A program made the position numbers and the translations under genes. Below the pieces are notes generated by a model. The model saw nothing but the letters and a program-made list of their open reading frames with translations. It did not search any database and was not told where the DNA came from. 37,145 nucleotides of DNA from an uncultured Bacteroidota bacterium. Its GTDB lineage: Bacteria; Bacteroidota; Bacteroidia; Flavobacteriales; Flavobacteriaceae. The stretch's first letter is position 1, and every line of letters starts with the position of its first letter. Below are positions 24,262 through 32,450 of this stretch, piece by piece. The stretch is taken from contig CACLQG010000010.1 of assembly GCA_902609035.1 (NCBI GenBank), forward strand, positions 1 through 37,145. The letters are read 5' to 3'.

Positions 24262-27170
24262 TTTTTAAAATTTGAGTTAATTAAAGCTTTATAAACGAGT
24301 GCCTGCATTCGGGTTCTTATATTTTTTTCACTCAACAAATTATTTGACATGCTTGGATATGTTCTATTGGATAAAAATACAAAAATCAAATCTTGCTCAG
24401 GATCAACCCAAACATAAGTTCCAGTAAATCCCATATGCCCATAACTGGTTTTAGACACACAACCACAAGTAGAACCAACTCCAAAGAGCTGAGGCTTATC
24501 AAGTCCTACCCCTCTGCGATTACCATCTTCACAAAAATAGCATTCGTTAAAGGCATCTAAAGTTTTAGAGCTAAAAAATTGATGTCCATTTAAGCTTCCT
24601 CCATGCAAATAAATCCGCATTATCTCATATACCTCTTGAGCGTTGGAAAACACTCCAGCATGTCCCCCTACCCCACCTTGCATGGCCGCTCCCATATCAT
24701 GGACATAACCTCTGATTTCCCTTTGCCTAAAATAATCGTCAATCTCCGTGGGTACGATTTCATCCTTTGAAATTGATTTCAATGGATTGTAGAAAGTTCG
24801 ATCCAGTCCCAAGGGTTCAAATAAAAGTTCTTGAACCAAAGAATTTAGGGGTTTGTTATATCTCTTCTCAAGATAATCCTTAAAAAGATAGTAAGGTAAA
24901 TCAGAGTATCTATAATATAACGAGTCCAACAAAGGGCTATCTATGATTTGTTCTTTAATTTTTTTATCAAAGTTTGACCTTAAATAAAGTTTATCAACTA
25001 CAGGTATATTAAATCTATAATTTTCACTATTACGATAAAATTTCCTTAAGTGTTGTCCATTGTCGTCAACCGTCTCCTTGTAGAAGGGAATCCAGGGGGT
25101 AATCCTTGCGTAATGGGATAAAACCTCTTTTACACTTAAATCGGATTTGTTAGAGCGCTTTAGCTCAGGTAATAAGTCAGACATTGAGGTTTCAAGGTCA
25201 AAATTGTTCTGGTCCACCTCATTCATTATTAATGGTAAGGTAGCCGTAATTTTAGTTAAAGATGCCAAATCATATACATGATGATTTTCAACTCGTATTT
25301 CTTTATCATAAGTATGGTAACCAAAACTTTTATTGAAAACAATTTGATCGTTTTTGGCTATTAAAATTTGCATCCCGGGAGTCATAGCTGAATCAATCAC
25401 TTGCTCTGCTAAATCATTTATTTGAGAGATCACATCTGGATCAAATCCTTTTTCAATTAAAGATACCCTTTCATTTTCTGTTCCGAGACTTATATTTATA
25501 CCAGAACCAACTGGATAATTTTCAGAAATTCCTACCGGCAATGACCCCATAAAAGAACCATTACCATTTAATAAATCTGCACTTATTTTTTGACTTACAG
25601 GACTATTTTGATAACTAACAACCAAAGCATCAATTGAGGAAAGGTTTTCCAAATCAATTAATGGATAGGGATTCACAAAAATATCGAGGATAACTTCATA
25701 TTTTTCTGTAATTGCGTGAATCAAATCGATTTCTTTTTTTGAAAAATAAGGCGATAAAAAAGGGGATTTATTGGAACGGTGATAGGAAATAATTACTTTC
25801 TTAAATCCCTCAAGGTCTAACATCGTTCCCTCTATTGAATTGGGTTCGATAGTTCTTATTTTAACGTACTTTTTGAGCTGTTCTTCAAAATCACTGCTTT
25901 TATCATCTCCTAATTTTACGTGCGCATAATTGATTTCAGGAGACAGAGGCAACAAGTTTTTTTCATTTTTAAGAAGCGTAATACTTTTAGAATATGCTTC
26001 TTCAATCAAAAGACTGTCATTTCTGGTATTTAAATCAGAATACAAACTCCCTATCTCAACATGGTTTTTTTGATTAAGACCTACTTTGAATTTAGCTTTA
26101 AGTATTTTTTTGACAGATTCCTCAACTCTTTCTTTTACCAAGGGAACCTGATTATAGGCCGATTTTATTTTCTCAAAACCCAATGGGATATCTTTGGAAA
26201 TCAAAAGTATATCGTTACCTGCGAGAAAGGCCTTTAAGTCAATATTGGCATCCTTATCCAGTGGTTCTGCACCTTTCATATTCAAGGCATCAGTAACCGC
26301 CAAGCCGTTGAATCCTATATTTTGCTTCAACACTTGAGTGACAACTGCATTGGAAAGTGAAGTAGGATCATCTGAAAGGGTTATAGCTGGAACATTAAGA
26401 TGAGCTGTCATTACAGCACTTAAACCCTGCTCTACCAATTTTTTATAGGGAAATAATTCCAATTTCTCCAATCTTGAAAGATCAAAGTTAACAGTAGGTA
26501 AAGTCTTATGTGAATCTTTGGAGGTATCTCCATGGCCAGGAAAGTGTTTGCCTGTGGTAAGAATTCCTTCTTGTTGATGTCCCTTCATCAATGCCAATCC
26601 TTTTTCAGCAACCCGCTTAGGGTCTTCACCAAAAGACCTGCTACCAATTATAGGGTTTTGCGGATTCGTATTCAGGTCAAGAACTGGAGAATAAGTCATA
26701 TGCACTCCTAAAATTCTTTCTTGTTGAGCCATTCTTTGACCTATTTTTTGAACGATATGATTCTCTTTAATAGCTCCAAGAGTCATATTCCATGGGAAAG
26801 CAATTACAGAGTCCAATCTCATTGCTACCCCCCATTCTGCGTCCATACTAATTAGTAATGGAACTTTGGATAAAGATTGAAATTCATTTAGCCATCGGGA
26901 TTGTTTTTCAGGACCACCGAGAGAAAAAATAATTCCCCCTATGTTATATCTGTTGATTAATTCCTTTATGTCTTCAAAATGCTTATCATCTTTTTTGGAG
27001 GAAACCATTGGGGTAAAAAGTTGACCAATCCTCTCATCCAAACTCATTGATTGATAAATACTATCCACCCATTTTTGTTGAACTTTAGGGTTGATTGAAA
27101 TCAAAGGATCAGGGTTTTGTGCAAAAACAAAGGTTCCAATCAGTAAATAGATGATGAAAAAAAAATGCAT
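24258..27170 (-). CDS. GH3 beta-N-acetylhexosaminidase fused to a serine beta-lactamase-like domain
   Basis: A 970-residue secreted two-enzyme protein (signal peptide 1-18). The N-terminal GH3 domain (about 30-370) has the NagZ-type KHFPGHGDTSKDSH loop (208-221), with the Asp219/His221 acid-base dyad, and nucleophile Asp294 in VTDALNMKGA. A linker or alpha/beta domain runs to about 570. The C-terminal class-C-like domain (about 585-965) has the SLTK motif (Ser637, Lys640), later YSDLPYY and HMGFTGT. The GH3 part is expected to remove GlcNAc from peptidoglycan fragments. The second may be a D-Ala peptidase or esterase rather than a true beta-lactamase. Such fusions are common in Bacteroidota. 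It is five bases from the preceding gene. Confidence 0.93.
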   Translation of the reverse strand: MHFFFIIYLLIGTFVFAQNPDPLISINPKVQQKWVDSIYQSMSLDERIGQLFTPMVSSKKDDKHFEDIKELINRYNIGGIIFSLGGPEKQSRWLNEFQSLSKVPLLISMDAEWGVAMRLDSVIAFPWNMTLGAIKENHIVQKIGQRMAQQERILGVHMTYSPVLDLNTNPQNPIIGSRSFGEDPKRVAEKGLALMKGHQQEGILTTGKHFPGHGDTSKDSHKTLPTVNFDLSRLEKLELFPYKKLVEQGLSAVMTAHLNVPAITLSDDPTSLSNAVVTQVLKQNIGFNGLAVTDALNMKGAEPLDKDANIDLKAFLAGNDILLISKDIPLGFEKIKSAYNQVPLVKERVEESVKKILKAKFKVGLNQKNHVEIGSLYSDLNTRNDSLLIEEAYSKSITLLKNEKNLLPLSPEINYAHVKLGDDKSSDFEEQLKKYVKIRTIEPNSIEGTMLDLEGFKKVIISYHRSNKSPFLSPYFSKKEIDLIHAITEKYEVILDIFVNPYPLIDLENLSSIDALVVSYQNSPVSQKISADLLNGNGSFMGSLPVGISENYPVGSGINISLGTENERVSLIEKGFDPDVISQINDLAEQVIDSAMTPGMQILIAKNDQIVFNKSFGYHTYDKEIRVENHHVYDLASLTKITATLPLIMNEVDQNNFDLETSMSDLLPELKRSNKSDLSVKEVLSHYARITPWIPFYKETVDDNGQHLRKFYRNSENYRFNIPVVDKLYLRSNFDKKIKEQIIDSPLLDSLYYRYSDLPYYLFKDYLEKRYNKPLNSLVQELLFEPLGLDRTFYNPLKSISKDEIVPTEIDDYFRQREIRGYVHDMGAAMQGGVGGHAGVFSNAQEVYEIMRIYLHGGSLNGHQFFSSKTLDAFNECYFCEDGNRRGVGLDKPQLFGVGSTCGCVSKTSYGHMGFTGTYVWVDPEQDLIFVFLSNRTYPSMSNNLLSEKNIRTRMQALVYKALINSNFKN

Positions 27171-27175
27171 TTCAA

Positions 27176-27658
27176 TTAAAAATATCGGCTATGCCAACTT
27201 GAGGATGCAGGAACCTCCCAAAGAGTTTCATATTCTATTTTATTTAAAACTAAATTATTAAAAACAATGACATCTGGAGCCACTTCTTTCCTCTTCGCCT
27301 TGTTCCTAAACTCATTTAATGGAATGTAATCAATAGTATTTTGTTTTTTAAAGGTCACATTCATTTTATCCAGAAGAACAATATCAAAATCTGCTTCTAG
27401 TGATTGTATGAAACGAACAGAGGCATCAATAGAACAACCCGAGGTTGATTGAATAGATTCATTGAGTCCCAAAACAATAAATCGGTCATAGGGTAAATTT
27501 ACTCCAGCTTGAAGATCATTCCCATGAGAAGTCCATTGATTAAGAAAATCCTCGGCCAAATTTTCGATTTTTGATATTTCGGATTTTGTTAATTCTCTAT
27601 TGGAAGGGTAAATCCAAACGCGGGCATGATCTGGGAGTTGATTAAAAGGTACAAACAT
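27176..27658 (-). CDS. Conserved Bacteroidota protein, unknown function
   Basis: A 160-residue protein without signal peptide. Related sequences are often labelled ABC transporter ATPase, but no Walker A, Walker B or signature motif is present, so that label is not supported. Landmarks are PDHARVWIYPSNRELT, TSHG, the CSIDASVRFIQSLE stretch (about residue 75), which could be an active-site Cys, and the end WEVPASSSWHSRYF. It is tightly packed in the operon (2 bases after the CCG gene and 5 before the GH3 gene), which suggests cotranslation or shared regulation. Confidence 0.85.
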   Translation of the reverse strand: MFVPFNQLPDHARVWIYPSNRELTKSEISKIENLAEDFLNQWTSHGNDLQAGVNLPYDRFIVLGLNESIQSTSGCSIDASVRFIQSLEADFDIVLLDKMNVTFKKQNTIDYIPLNEFRNKAKRKEVAPDVIVFNNLVLNKIEYETLWEVPASSSWHSRYF

Positions 27659-27660
27659 CT

Positions 27661-28446
27661 TTAAAGGTCTTCGGCTTTTGATATTAATTCTGCAATATCT
27701 TGAACTTCAACTTTTTCCTCTTTCACTTTACTTTTAACACCATCGGTCATCATGGTATTACAAAAAGGACAAGCTGCGGCGATGATTTCAGGTTGGGTTT
27801 CCATAGCTTGTTCAGTTCTTTCAATATTAATATCCTTATTGCCTTTTTCAGGCTCTTTAAACATCTGAGCCCCCCCCGCACCACAACACAAGGCTTTGGA
27901 CTTGCAGTTTTTCATCTCAACCAAATCAGCATCTAATTTTTGAATCAATTCCCGAGGTGCTTCATAAACTTGATTAGCACGTCCCAAATAGCAGGGGTCA
28001 TGGTAAGTGATCCGTTTTCCTTTATAAAAAGAGCCTGAGATCGTAAAACGTTTCTCTTTAAGAAGTGTATTGATAAATTTTGTGTGATGCATTACTTGGT
28101 AATTTCCTCCCATTGAAGGATACTCATTTTTTAAGGTATTGAAGCAGTGTGGACATGTAGTAACAATTCGTGTCACCTTATAGGCATTCATGACCTTTAT
28201 GTTAGCCATTGCCTGCATTTGAAAAAGAAACTCATTTCCCGATCTTTTGGCAGGATCACCAGTACAACTTTCTTCAGCTCCTAAAACGGCAAAAGACACT
28301 GCTGCCTTTTGTAGAATTTTTACAAAAGATTTTGTTATTTTTTTGGCGCGCTCATCGAAGCTTCCAGCACAGCCCACCCAAAAAAGAACTTCTGGCTTTT
28401 TACCCTTTGCTGCAAATTCAGCAAGTGTAGGAACATGCATAGGCAT
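27661..28446 (-). CDS. CCG-domain Fe-S protein, heterodisulfide-reductase subunit-B type
   Basis: A 261-residue soluble protein of the GlpC/LutA/HdrB group, which bind Fe-S clusters through two Cys-Cys-Gly domains. The first domain has Cys26 (WVGCAGSF), Cys61, Cys98 and Cys101. The second has Cys152 (HDPCYLGR), Cys187-Cys188-Gly (LCCGAGG), Cys226 and Cys229 (CPFCN). It likely pairs with the membrane ferredoxin-like protein two genes upstream to pass electrons between membrane and cytoplasm. The LCCGAGG motif is encoded across eight consecutive G on the coding strand (27870-27877), an unusual run in this AT-rich DNA. Confidence 0.92.
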   Translation of the reverse strand: MPMHVPTLAEFAAKGKKPEVLFWVGCAGSFDERAKKITKSFVKILQKAAVSFAVLGAEESCTGDPAKRSGNEFLFQMQAMANIKVMNAYKVTRIVTTCPHCFNTLKNEYPSMGGNYQVMHHTKFINTLLKEKRFTISGSFYKGKRITYHDPCYLGRANQVYEAPRELIQKLDADLVEMKNCKSKALCCGAGGAQMFKEPEKGNKDINIERTEQAMETQPEIIAAACPFCNTMMTDGVKSKVKEEKVEVQDIAELISKAEDL

Positions 28447-28450
28447 TGGT

Positions 28451-28897
28451 TTATTGATCTACTCCGTCATCAAAAACCTCAATGGTCACCTCTTTCTCTA
28501 TAAACTCTGTAAACTTTCCATTATAACGGGTTGCCTTAACTAAATGATTATCAATCCAGTGGTAATTTCCTCCTCTAGGTTTTCCCATCAAAAGGCTGTG
28601 ATATTTAAAACCATTACTTTTTAGCCATTGCTCCGTTACTTCTCTGTGAGCTTCCACCCTTGAGGTGAAAAAACAGATCAAATGGCCTTCAATATACCAT
28701 TTGTTACAAGTTTTTAAAGCGTCAGGATAAATATTAGCATTAGCCATTCTTTCAGGTTCCTCATTGGGAATGTCATCACAAATGGTTCCGTCAATGTCAA
28801 TCAAATAATTCTTAATACCATCAGGAAGGACAGGACTAACAATTTCACCATTTTCAACTTTTTTATGTAAGTAGCTTTCCGCTTCCTCTTTTTCCAT
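28451..28897 (-). CDS. Small HAD-superfamily phosphatase-like protein
   Basis: A 148-residue cytoplasmic protein with the HAD motif I at 34-38 (DIDGT), motif II Thr78 in FFTSR, motif III Lys106 in MGKPRGG and motif IV around Asp116 in HWIDNHL. It is a minimal HAD domain without a cap. Close relatives have been called phosphoheptose isomerase, but it lacks that enzyme's sugar-isomerase fold and looks like a phosphatase. The substrate is unknown. It lies four bases upstream of the CCG Fe-S gene and 13 downstream of the membrane Fe-S gene, inside the electron-transfer pair. Confidence 0.85.
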   Translation of the reverse strand: MEKEEAESYLHKKVENGEIVSPVLPDGIKNYLIDIDGTICDDIPNEEPERMANANIYPDALKTCNKWYIEGHLICFFTSRVEAHREVTEQWLKSNGFKYHSLLMGKPRGGNYHWIDNHLVKATRYNGKFTEFIEKEVTIEVFDDGVDQ

Positions 28898-28910
28898 AGT
28901 TTAGTTTTAA

Positions 28911-30233
28911 TTAATTTTCGTTGGCCCAGAGCAATCTATCTTGATTATTAAAAGGCCAAGGTGCTCCGTTATTTTCTATATTACTCATCATGTTATTCAA
29001 ATCACTTGGTGCTGCGGATTGTTCCATTACCAGATACTGTCGCATGTCCATAATAATCGAAAGGGGGTCAATTCCAATGGGACAGGTTTCCACACACGCA
29101 TTACACGAGGTACAAGCCCACAATTCCTCAGGAGTAATATAGTCATCCAATAACTGTTTTCCATCATCACTAAATGTACCATTCTTATTAATATTATTAC
29201 CCACTTCCTCAAGTCTGTCACGGGTATCCATCATTATTTTTCTAGGGGATAATAATTTACCTGTTTGATTCGCTGGACATTCGTCAGTACATCGCCCACA
29301 CTCAGTACAAGTATATGCATTCATCAATTGGACCCAATTCAAATCAGTTACATCAGAAGCACCGAACTTTTCAGTAACAGTATCCTCTCTAGTTTCAGCA
29401 TATGGATCTGAATTGGGATCCATCATTAACTTAACCTCTCTAGTAACGACTTCATTATTTGCTAACCTTCCCTTGGGGTTTAAATTTTGGTAATAAGTAT
29501 TGGGAAATGCCAAAAGAATATGCAAATGCTTGGAATAGTAAAGATAATTAAGGAAAATCAGAATACCACTAATGTGAGACCACCAAAAGGTACGTTCTAA
29601 TAAAACCAATGTATCAACTGAAAAAGAGGCAAATAAAGGTGCAATAAATTGAGAAACTGGGAAGAAACCTGCTTCCGTATAATGATGCTCACCGGATTGT
29701 TGCAGAAGCATATCAGTAGCATTCATTAACAAAAATAACGTCATCAATACGATTTCAAAATACAAGATATAATTCGCATCTTTTTTAGGCCATCCTTTCA
29801 ATTCAGGTTTCCAAAAACGTTTAATTTTAAGAGCATTTCGGCGAAGCCAAAATACTACAACACTAAACAATACTATGACTGCTAAAACCTCAAATGATGC
29901 AATAAGAATATCATATGCACTACCCAAATAAGGAGCAAAAACTCTATGAGTTCCAAATAAACCATCTAAAATAATTTCCAGGAGTTCGATATTAATTACC
30001 AAAAAACCAACATAAACAACTATATGTAAAAGTCCTGATATAGGTCTATTGATCATCTTGGACTGTCCCAAAGCAATCAAAATCATATTTGACCACCTTT
30101 TCGGAGATTGATCTGATCGGTCAACCGATTTACCCATATGTATGTTTCTGTTTACATACAATATATTTCGTCTAAAGAAAAAAATGGTCGAAAATAAAAG
30201 AATTGAAAAAATAAAATTGGATAAATAAGTCAT
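28911..30233 (-). CDS. Membrane-bound dicluster ferredoxin-like electron-transfer protein
   Basis: A 440-residue inner-membrane protein combining cytochrome-b-like helices and a cytoplasmic dicluster ferredoxin domain. About five membrane helices are seen (6-19, 67-90, 108-131, 155-173, 205-235), with His70 and others that could bind heme. The Fe-S part has Cys309/312/315/319 (CTECGRCTDECP) and Cys374/377/380/384 (CTSCNACVETCP). The layout resembles HdrC/NarI-like or DsrM/K membrane subunits that exchange electrons with quinones. The CCG protein encoded two genes downstream is the natural partner. Confidence 0.9.
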   Translation of the reverse strand: MTYLSNFIFSILLFSTIFFFRRNILYVNRNIHMGKSVDRSDQSPKRWSNMILIALGQSKMINRPISGLLHIVVYVGFLVINIELLEIILDGLFGTHRVFAPYLGSAYDILIASFEVLAVIVLFSVVVFWLRRNALKIKRFWKPELKGWPKKDANYILYFEIVLMTLFLLMNATDMLLQQSGEHHYTEAGFFPVSQFIAPLFASFSVDTLVLLERTFWWSHISGILIFLNYLYYSKHLHILLAFPNTYYQNLNPKGRLANNEVVTREVKLMMDPNSDPYAETREDTVTEKFGASDVTDLNWVQLMNAYTCTECGRCTDECPANQTGKLLSPRKIMMDTRDRLEEVGNNINKNGTFSDDGKQLLDDYITPEELWACTSCNACVETCPIGIDPLSIIMDMRQYLVMEQSAAPSDLNNMMSNIENNGAPWPFNNQDRLLWANEN

Positions 30234-30242
30234 TTTTATTGA

Positions 30243-31184
30243 TTAATTTTCTTCTTTTATGTAAGGCTTCTCTTTTTTTCCAAACAAGGAAAAATGTACG
30301 TATCTTTTGGGGTAATTCTTCAAGTCACTGAGTAAGTTTTGAAGTTCAGTGGTAGCGTCGTTCAATCCTTGATATAAAGTTTCGTCATTTATCAATTTTC
30401 CTGCAGTTCCTTTTCCAGAATCAATAGAAGATACGATACTGTTGAGTCCTTCTATAGTTTTGGTAAATTCCTTTATTGTATAACTGATTTGCGCATTTGA
30501 AATCGAATCTATAATAGTTTTCAAATTATCAGAGGTTTCTTTAACGTTACTGAAGGTAGCATTGATTTGGTGCTGGTTACTATCCAAAATCTCCACTGCC
30601 GCAAGTGAAGCTTTGTTCAAATTTTGGGTTGTAATGGAAAGGTTTTCAAGGGTGTTCTTTAAATTATTTTGAGTGTCATTATCCAGAACATTACTTACTC
30701 CAGCAAAAAGAGAATCAGCGCTGGAAAGCATACTTTCAATCTTAATCTGTAAAGGTTCGATTTGACGATTTATCAGCTCAGTCAAACCCGGTTTTACTTT
30801 TGCTTCAAGAGTATCACCTTCTTTTAAAGTATTTTTAGGATCAAACAAAGGTATTAATGAAATTGCCTTACCTCCGATCAACCCTGTCTCATAGAGCATC
30901 GCAGCACTTTCGCTAGAAATATTTAATTTCTGACGAACTTCCATAGTTACCAAAATTTTAGTTGTGTTGGGAAGGAAGTCGATTCGAGAAATTTTACCCA
31001 CGCTCAAGCCATTAATACTTACTTTGGCGCCAGTCATCAAGCCCTCTACCTCATCATATACTGCATGAATGGTCTTGCTTTTTTTAAAAATTGAATTTCC
31101 TTTCAAAAAACTAAATCCATAGATAAACAAAGCAATGCCTCCTAATACCAATATTGCGGTTTTTATTTCTCTGTTTATTTTCAA
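30243..31184 (-). CDS. MCE/MlaD-family lipid-transport periplasmic protein
   Basis: A 313-residue protein anchored by one helix (about 8-26) with an MCE domain (about 38-115; GLMTGAKVSINGLSVGKI is the family signature). A long helical part rich in heptads (about 135-280) could form a coiled-coil. MCE proteins form hexameric rings that move phospholipids between membranes; in Bacteroidota the partner ATPase and permease are often encoded elsewhere, and none is seen here. It lies 54 bases after the amidase and nine before the membrane Fe-S gene. Confidence 0.93.
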   Translation of the reverse strand: MKINREIKTAILVLGGIALFIYGFSFLKGNSIFKKSKTIHAVYDEVEGLMTGAKVSINGLSVGKISRIDFLPNTTKILVTMEVRQKLNISSESAAMLYETGLIGGKAISLIPLFDPKNTLKEGDTLEAKVKPGLTELINRQIEPLQIKIESMLSSADSLFAGVSNVLDNDTQNNLKNTLENLSITTQNLNKASLAAVEILDSNQHQINATFSNVKETSDNLKTIIDSISNAQISYTIKEFTKTIEGLNSIVSSIDSGKGTAGKLINDETLYQGLNDATTELQNLLSDLKNYPKRYVHFSLFGKKEKPYIKEEN

Positions 31185-31238
31185 ATAATAAAAGCTTTAC
31201 AAGACATACAAACTTAATATTTTTTTTACGGATATTGT

Positions 31239-32387
31239 TTATTTAAGTGCATCTAATGCCTTAGATAATTTTATTTTTTCATTTCCTTTAAAAGAGACAA
31301 TAAAGGCAGATTTGAATCCCGCTCTTTTAGCTCTTTTTAGTTCTTTTTGAATCTGTTTGTAACTCTCAGTATTTCCATAATAATACTTGTAAAATCCCCC
31401 CTCTTTCTCTCGGCTTATGTTATTTAAGCCTTTAAAATTATATGATTTGGGTTCAATTATCTTTTTACTAGCTGCCAGTTGTACTCTGAATTTAATATTT
31501 TCCTCGCTAATTGGTATTTCAGCCACTTTATTTTCATCAAATAAGGCTGTATTCACAACCCTCTTTTCCAAATCATTTTTGTAATTCAATATGGCTTTTG
31601 CAATAGCAATAGAAATCTCTTTTTGTCCTTTTCTAGAATTTAAATAAGCCCCCTCTCTTTTGTTAGTCAAAAATCCTGTTTCGATCAAAACACTAGGCAT
31701 ATATGTATATTTTAAAACAACAAAACCTGCTTGTTTTACCGTTCGGTCTTTCCTCCCCAAATTGGAAACAAAACTTTTTTGGATGGTCGCTGCAGCCTCA
31801 ATACTTTGATTTGAATAAGTCTCCTGCATCAGAGTTAAGCTGATAACAGACTCAGGGTTATTAGGATCAAAACCATCGTAATTTTTTTCATAATCCTCTT
31901 CATAAAAAATTACCGAGTTTTCCCTTTTGGCTATTTCAAAATTTCTCTGATTCGCATGAAGTCCTAATACAAATGTTCCAGCTCCAAATGCATTAGAGGA
32001 TGAAAAGGCATCGCAATGGATGGAGATAAATAAATCTGCATCTGCGGTATTAGCAATTTTGGCACGATCTACCAACTTTACAAATTTGTCAGATTTTCGA
32101 GTGTAAATTACTTTTATGTCCTGGTGCTTCTCAAGAATATTTCCAATTTCTAAAGATATATTTAAAGCAATATTTTTCTCATAATAACCATTTCCTCGAT
32201 TACCACTGTCATGCCCTCCGTGTCCAGCATCCAAAACCACTACAAAAGTTTTATCGTATAAACAATGGCCTTGTAAATTATGTATGAAAATTACACAGGA
32301 GATTAGTCCAAATAACAGAACCATTACAAATCGCTTATTTATTGATTTAAGGAGCATTGAATTATAAGTTAATTCTGCATTGAACAA
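31239..32387 (-). CDS. N-acetylmuramoyl-L-alanine amidase (Amidase_3) with C-terminal SPOR-like domain
   Basis: A zinc amidase that cuts the bond between N-acetylmuramic acid and L-Ala in peptidoglycan, aiding cell separation. It has 382 residues with a membrane or signal helix at about 18-36. The zinc ligands are His55 (DAGHGG), Glu70 (YEKNIAL) and His124 (SIHCDAF), and the catalytic Glu is Glu236 (IETGFL). The C-terminal part from about 305 (FRVQLAAS and later GFKSAFIVSFKG) looks like a SPOR domain, which binds denuded glycan strands at division sites. It is the first gene of the eight-gene operon. Translation might instead begin at Met11 (position 32357), which gives a more standard signal peptide. 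Confidence 0.93.
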   Translation of the reverse strand: MFNAELTYNSMLLKSINKRFVMVLLFGLISCVIFIHNLQGHCLYDKTFVVVLDAGHGGHDSGNRGNGYYEKNIALNISLEIGNILEKHQDIKVIYTRKSDKFVKLVDRAKIANTADADLFISIHCDAFSSSNAFGAGTFVLGLHANQRNFEIAKRENSVIFYEEDYEKNYDGFDPNNPESVISLTLMQETYSNQSIEAAATIQKSFVSNLGRKDRTVKQAGFVVLKYTYMPSVLIETGFLTNKREGAYLNSRKGQKEISIAIAKAILNYKNDLEKRVVNTALFDENKVAEIPISEENIKFRVQLAASKKIIEPKSYNFKGLNNISREKEGGFYKYYYGNTESYKQIQKELKRAKRAGFKSAFIVSFKGNEKIKLSKALDALK

Positions 32388-32430
32388 TAAAAATATGATT
32401 AATTTTAATGACCAAATATTTAACTAATCA

Positions 32431-32438
32431 CAAATTTA
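32431..32438 (-). promoter_or_regulatory. Bacteroidota-type -7 promoter box for the amidase operon
   Basis: TAAATTTG on the minus strand fits the TAnnTTTG consensus used by the main sigma factor of this phylum. It lies 43 bases before the amidase ATG. A TTTG that could be the upstream -33 box is at 32457-32454, only 15 bases away, a little shorter than usual. Confidence 0.45.
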
Positions 32439-32450
32439 GGACTATTCGGT

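Noticed and set aside
27176..27658. Label as ABC transporter ATPase
   Set aside because: The protein has none of the Walker or signature motifs and is too short.
28451..28897. Label as phosphoheptose isomerase
   Set aside because: The visible motifs are those of a HAD phosphatase, not a sugar isomerase domain.
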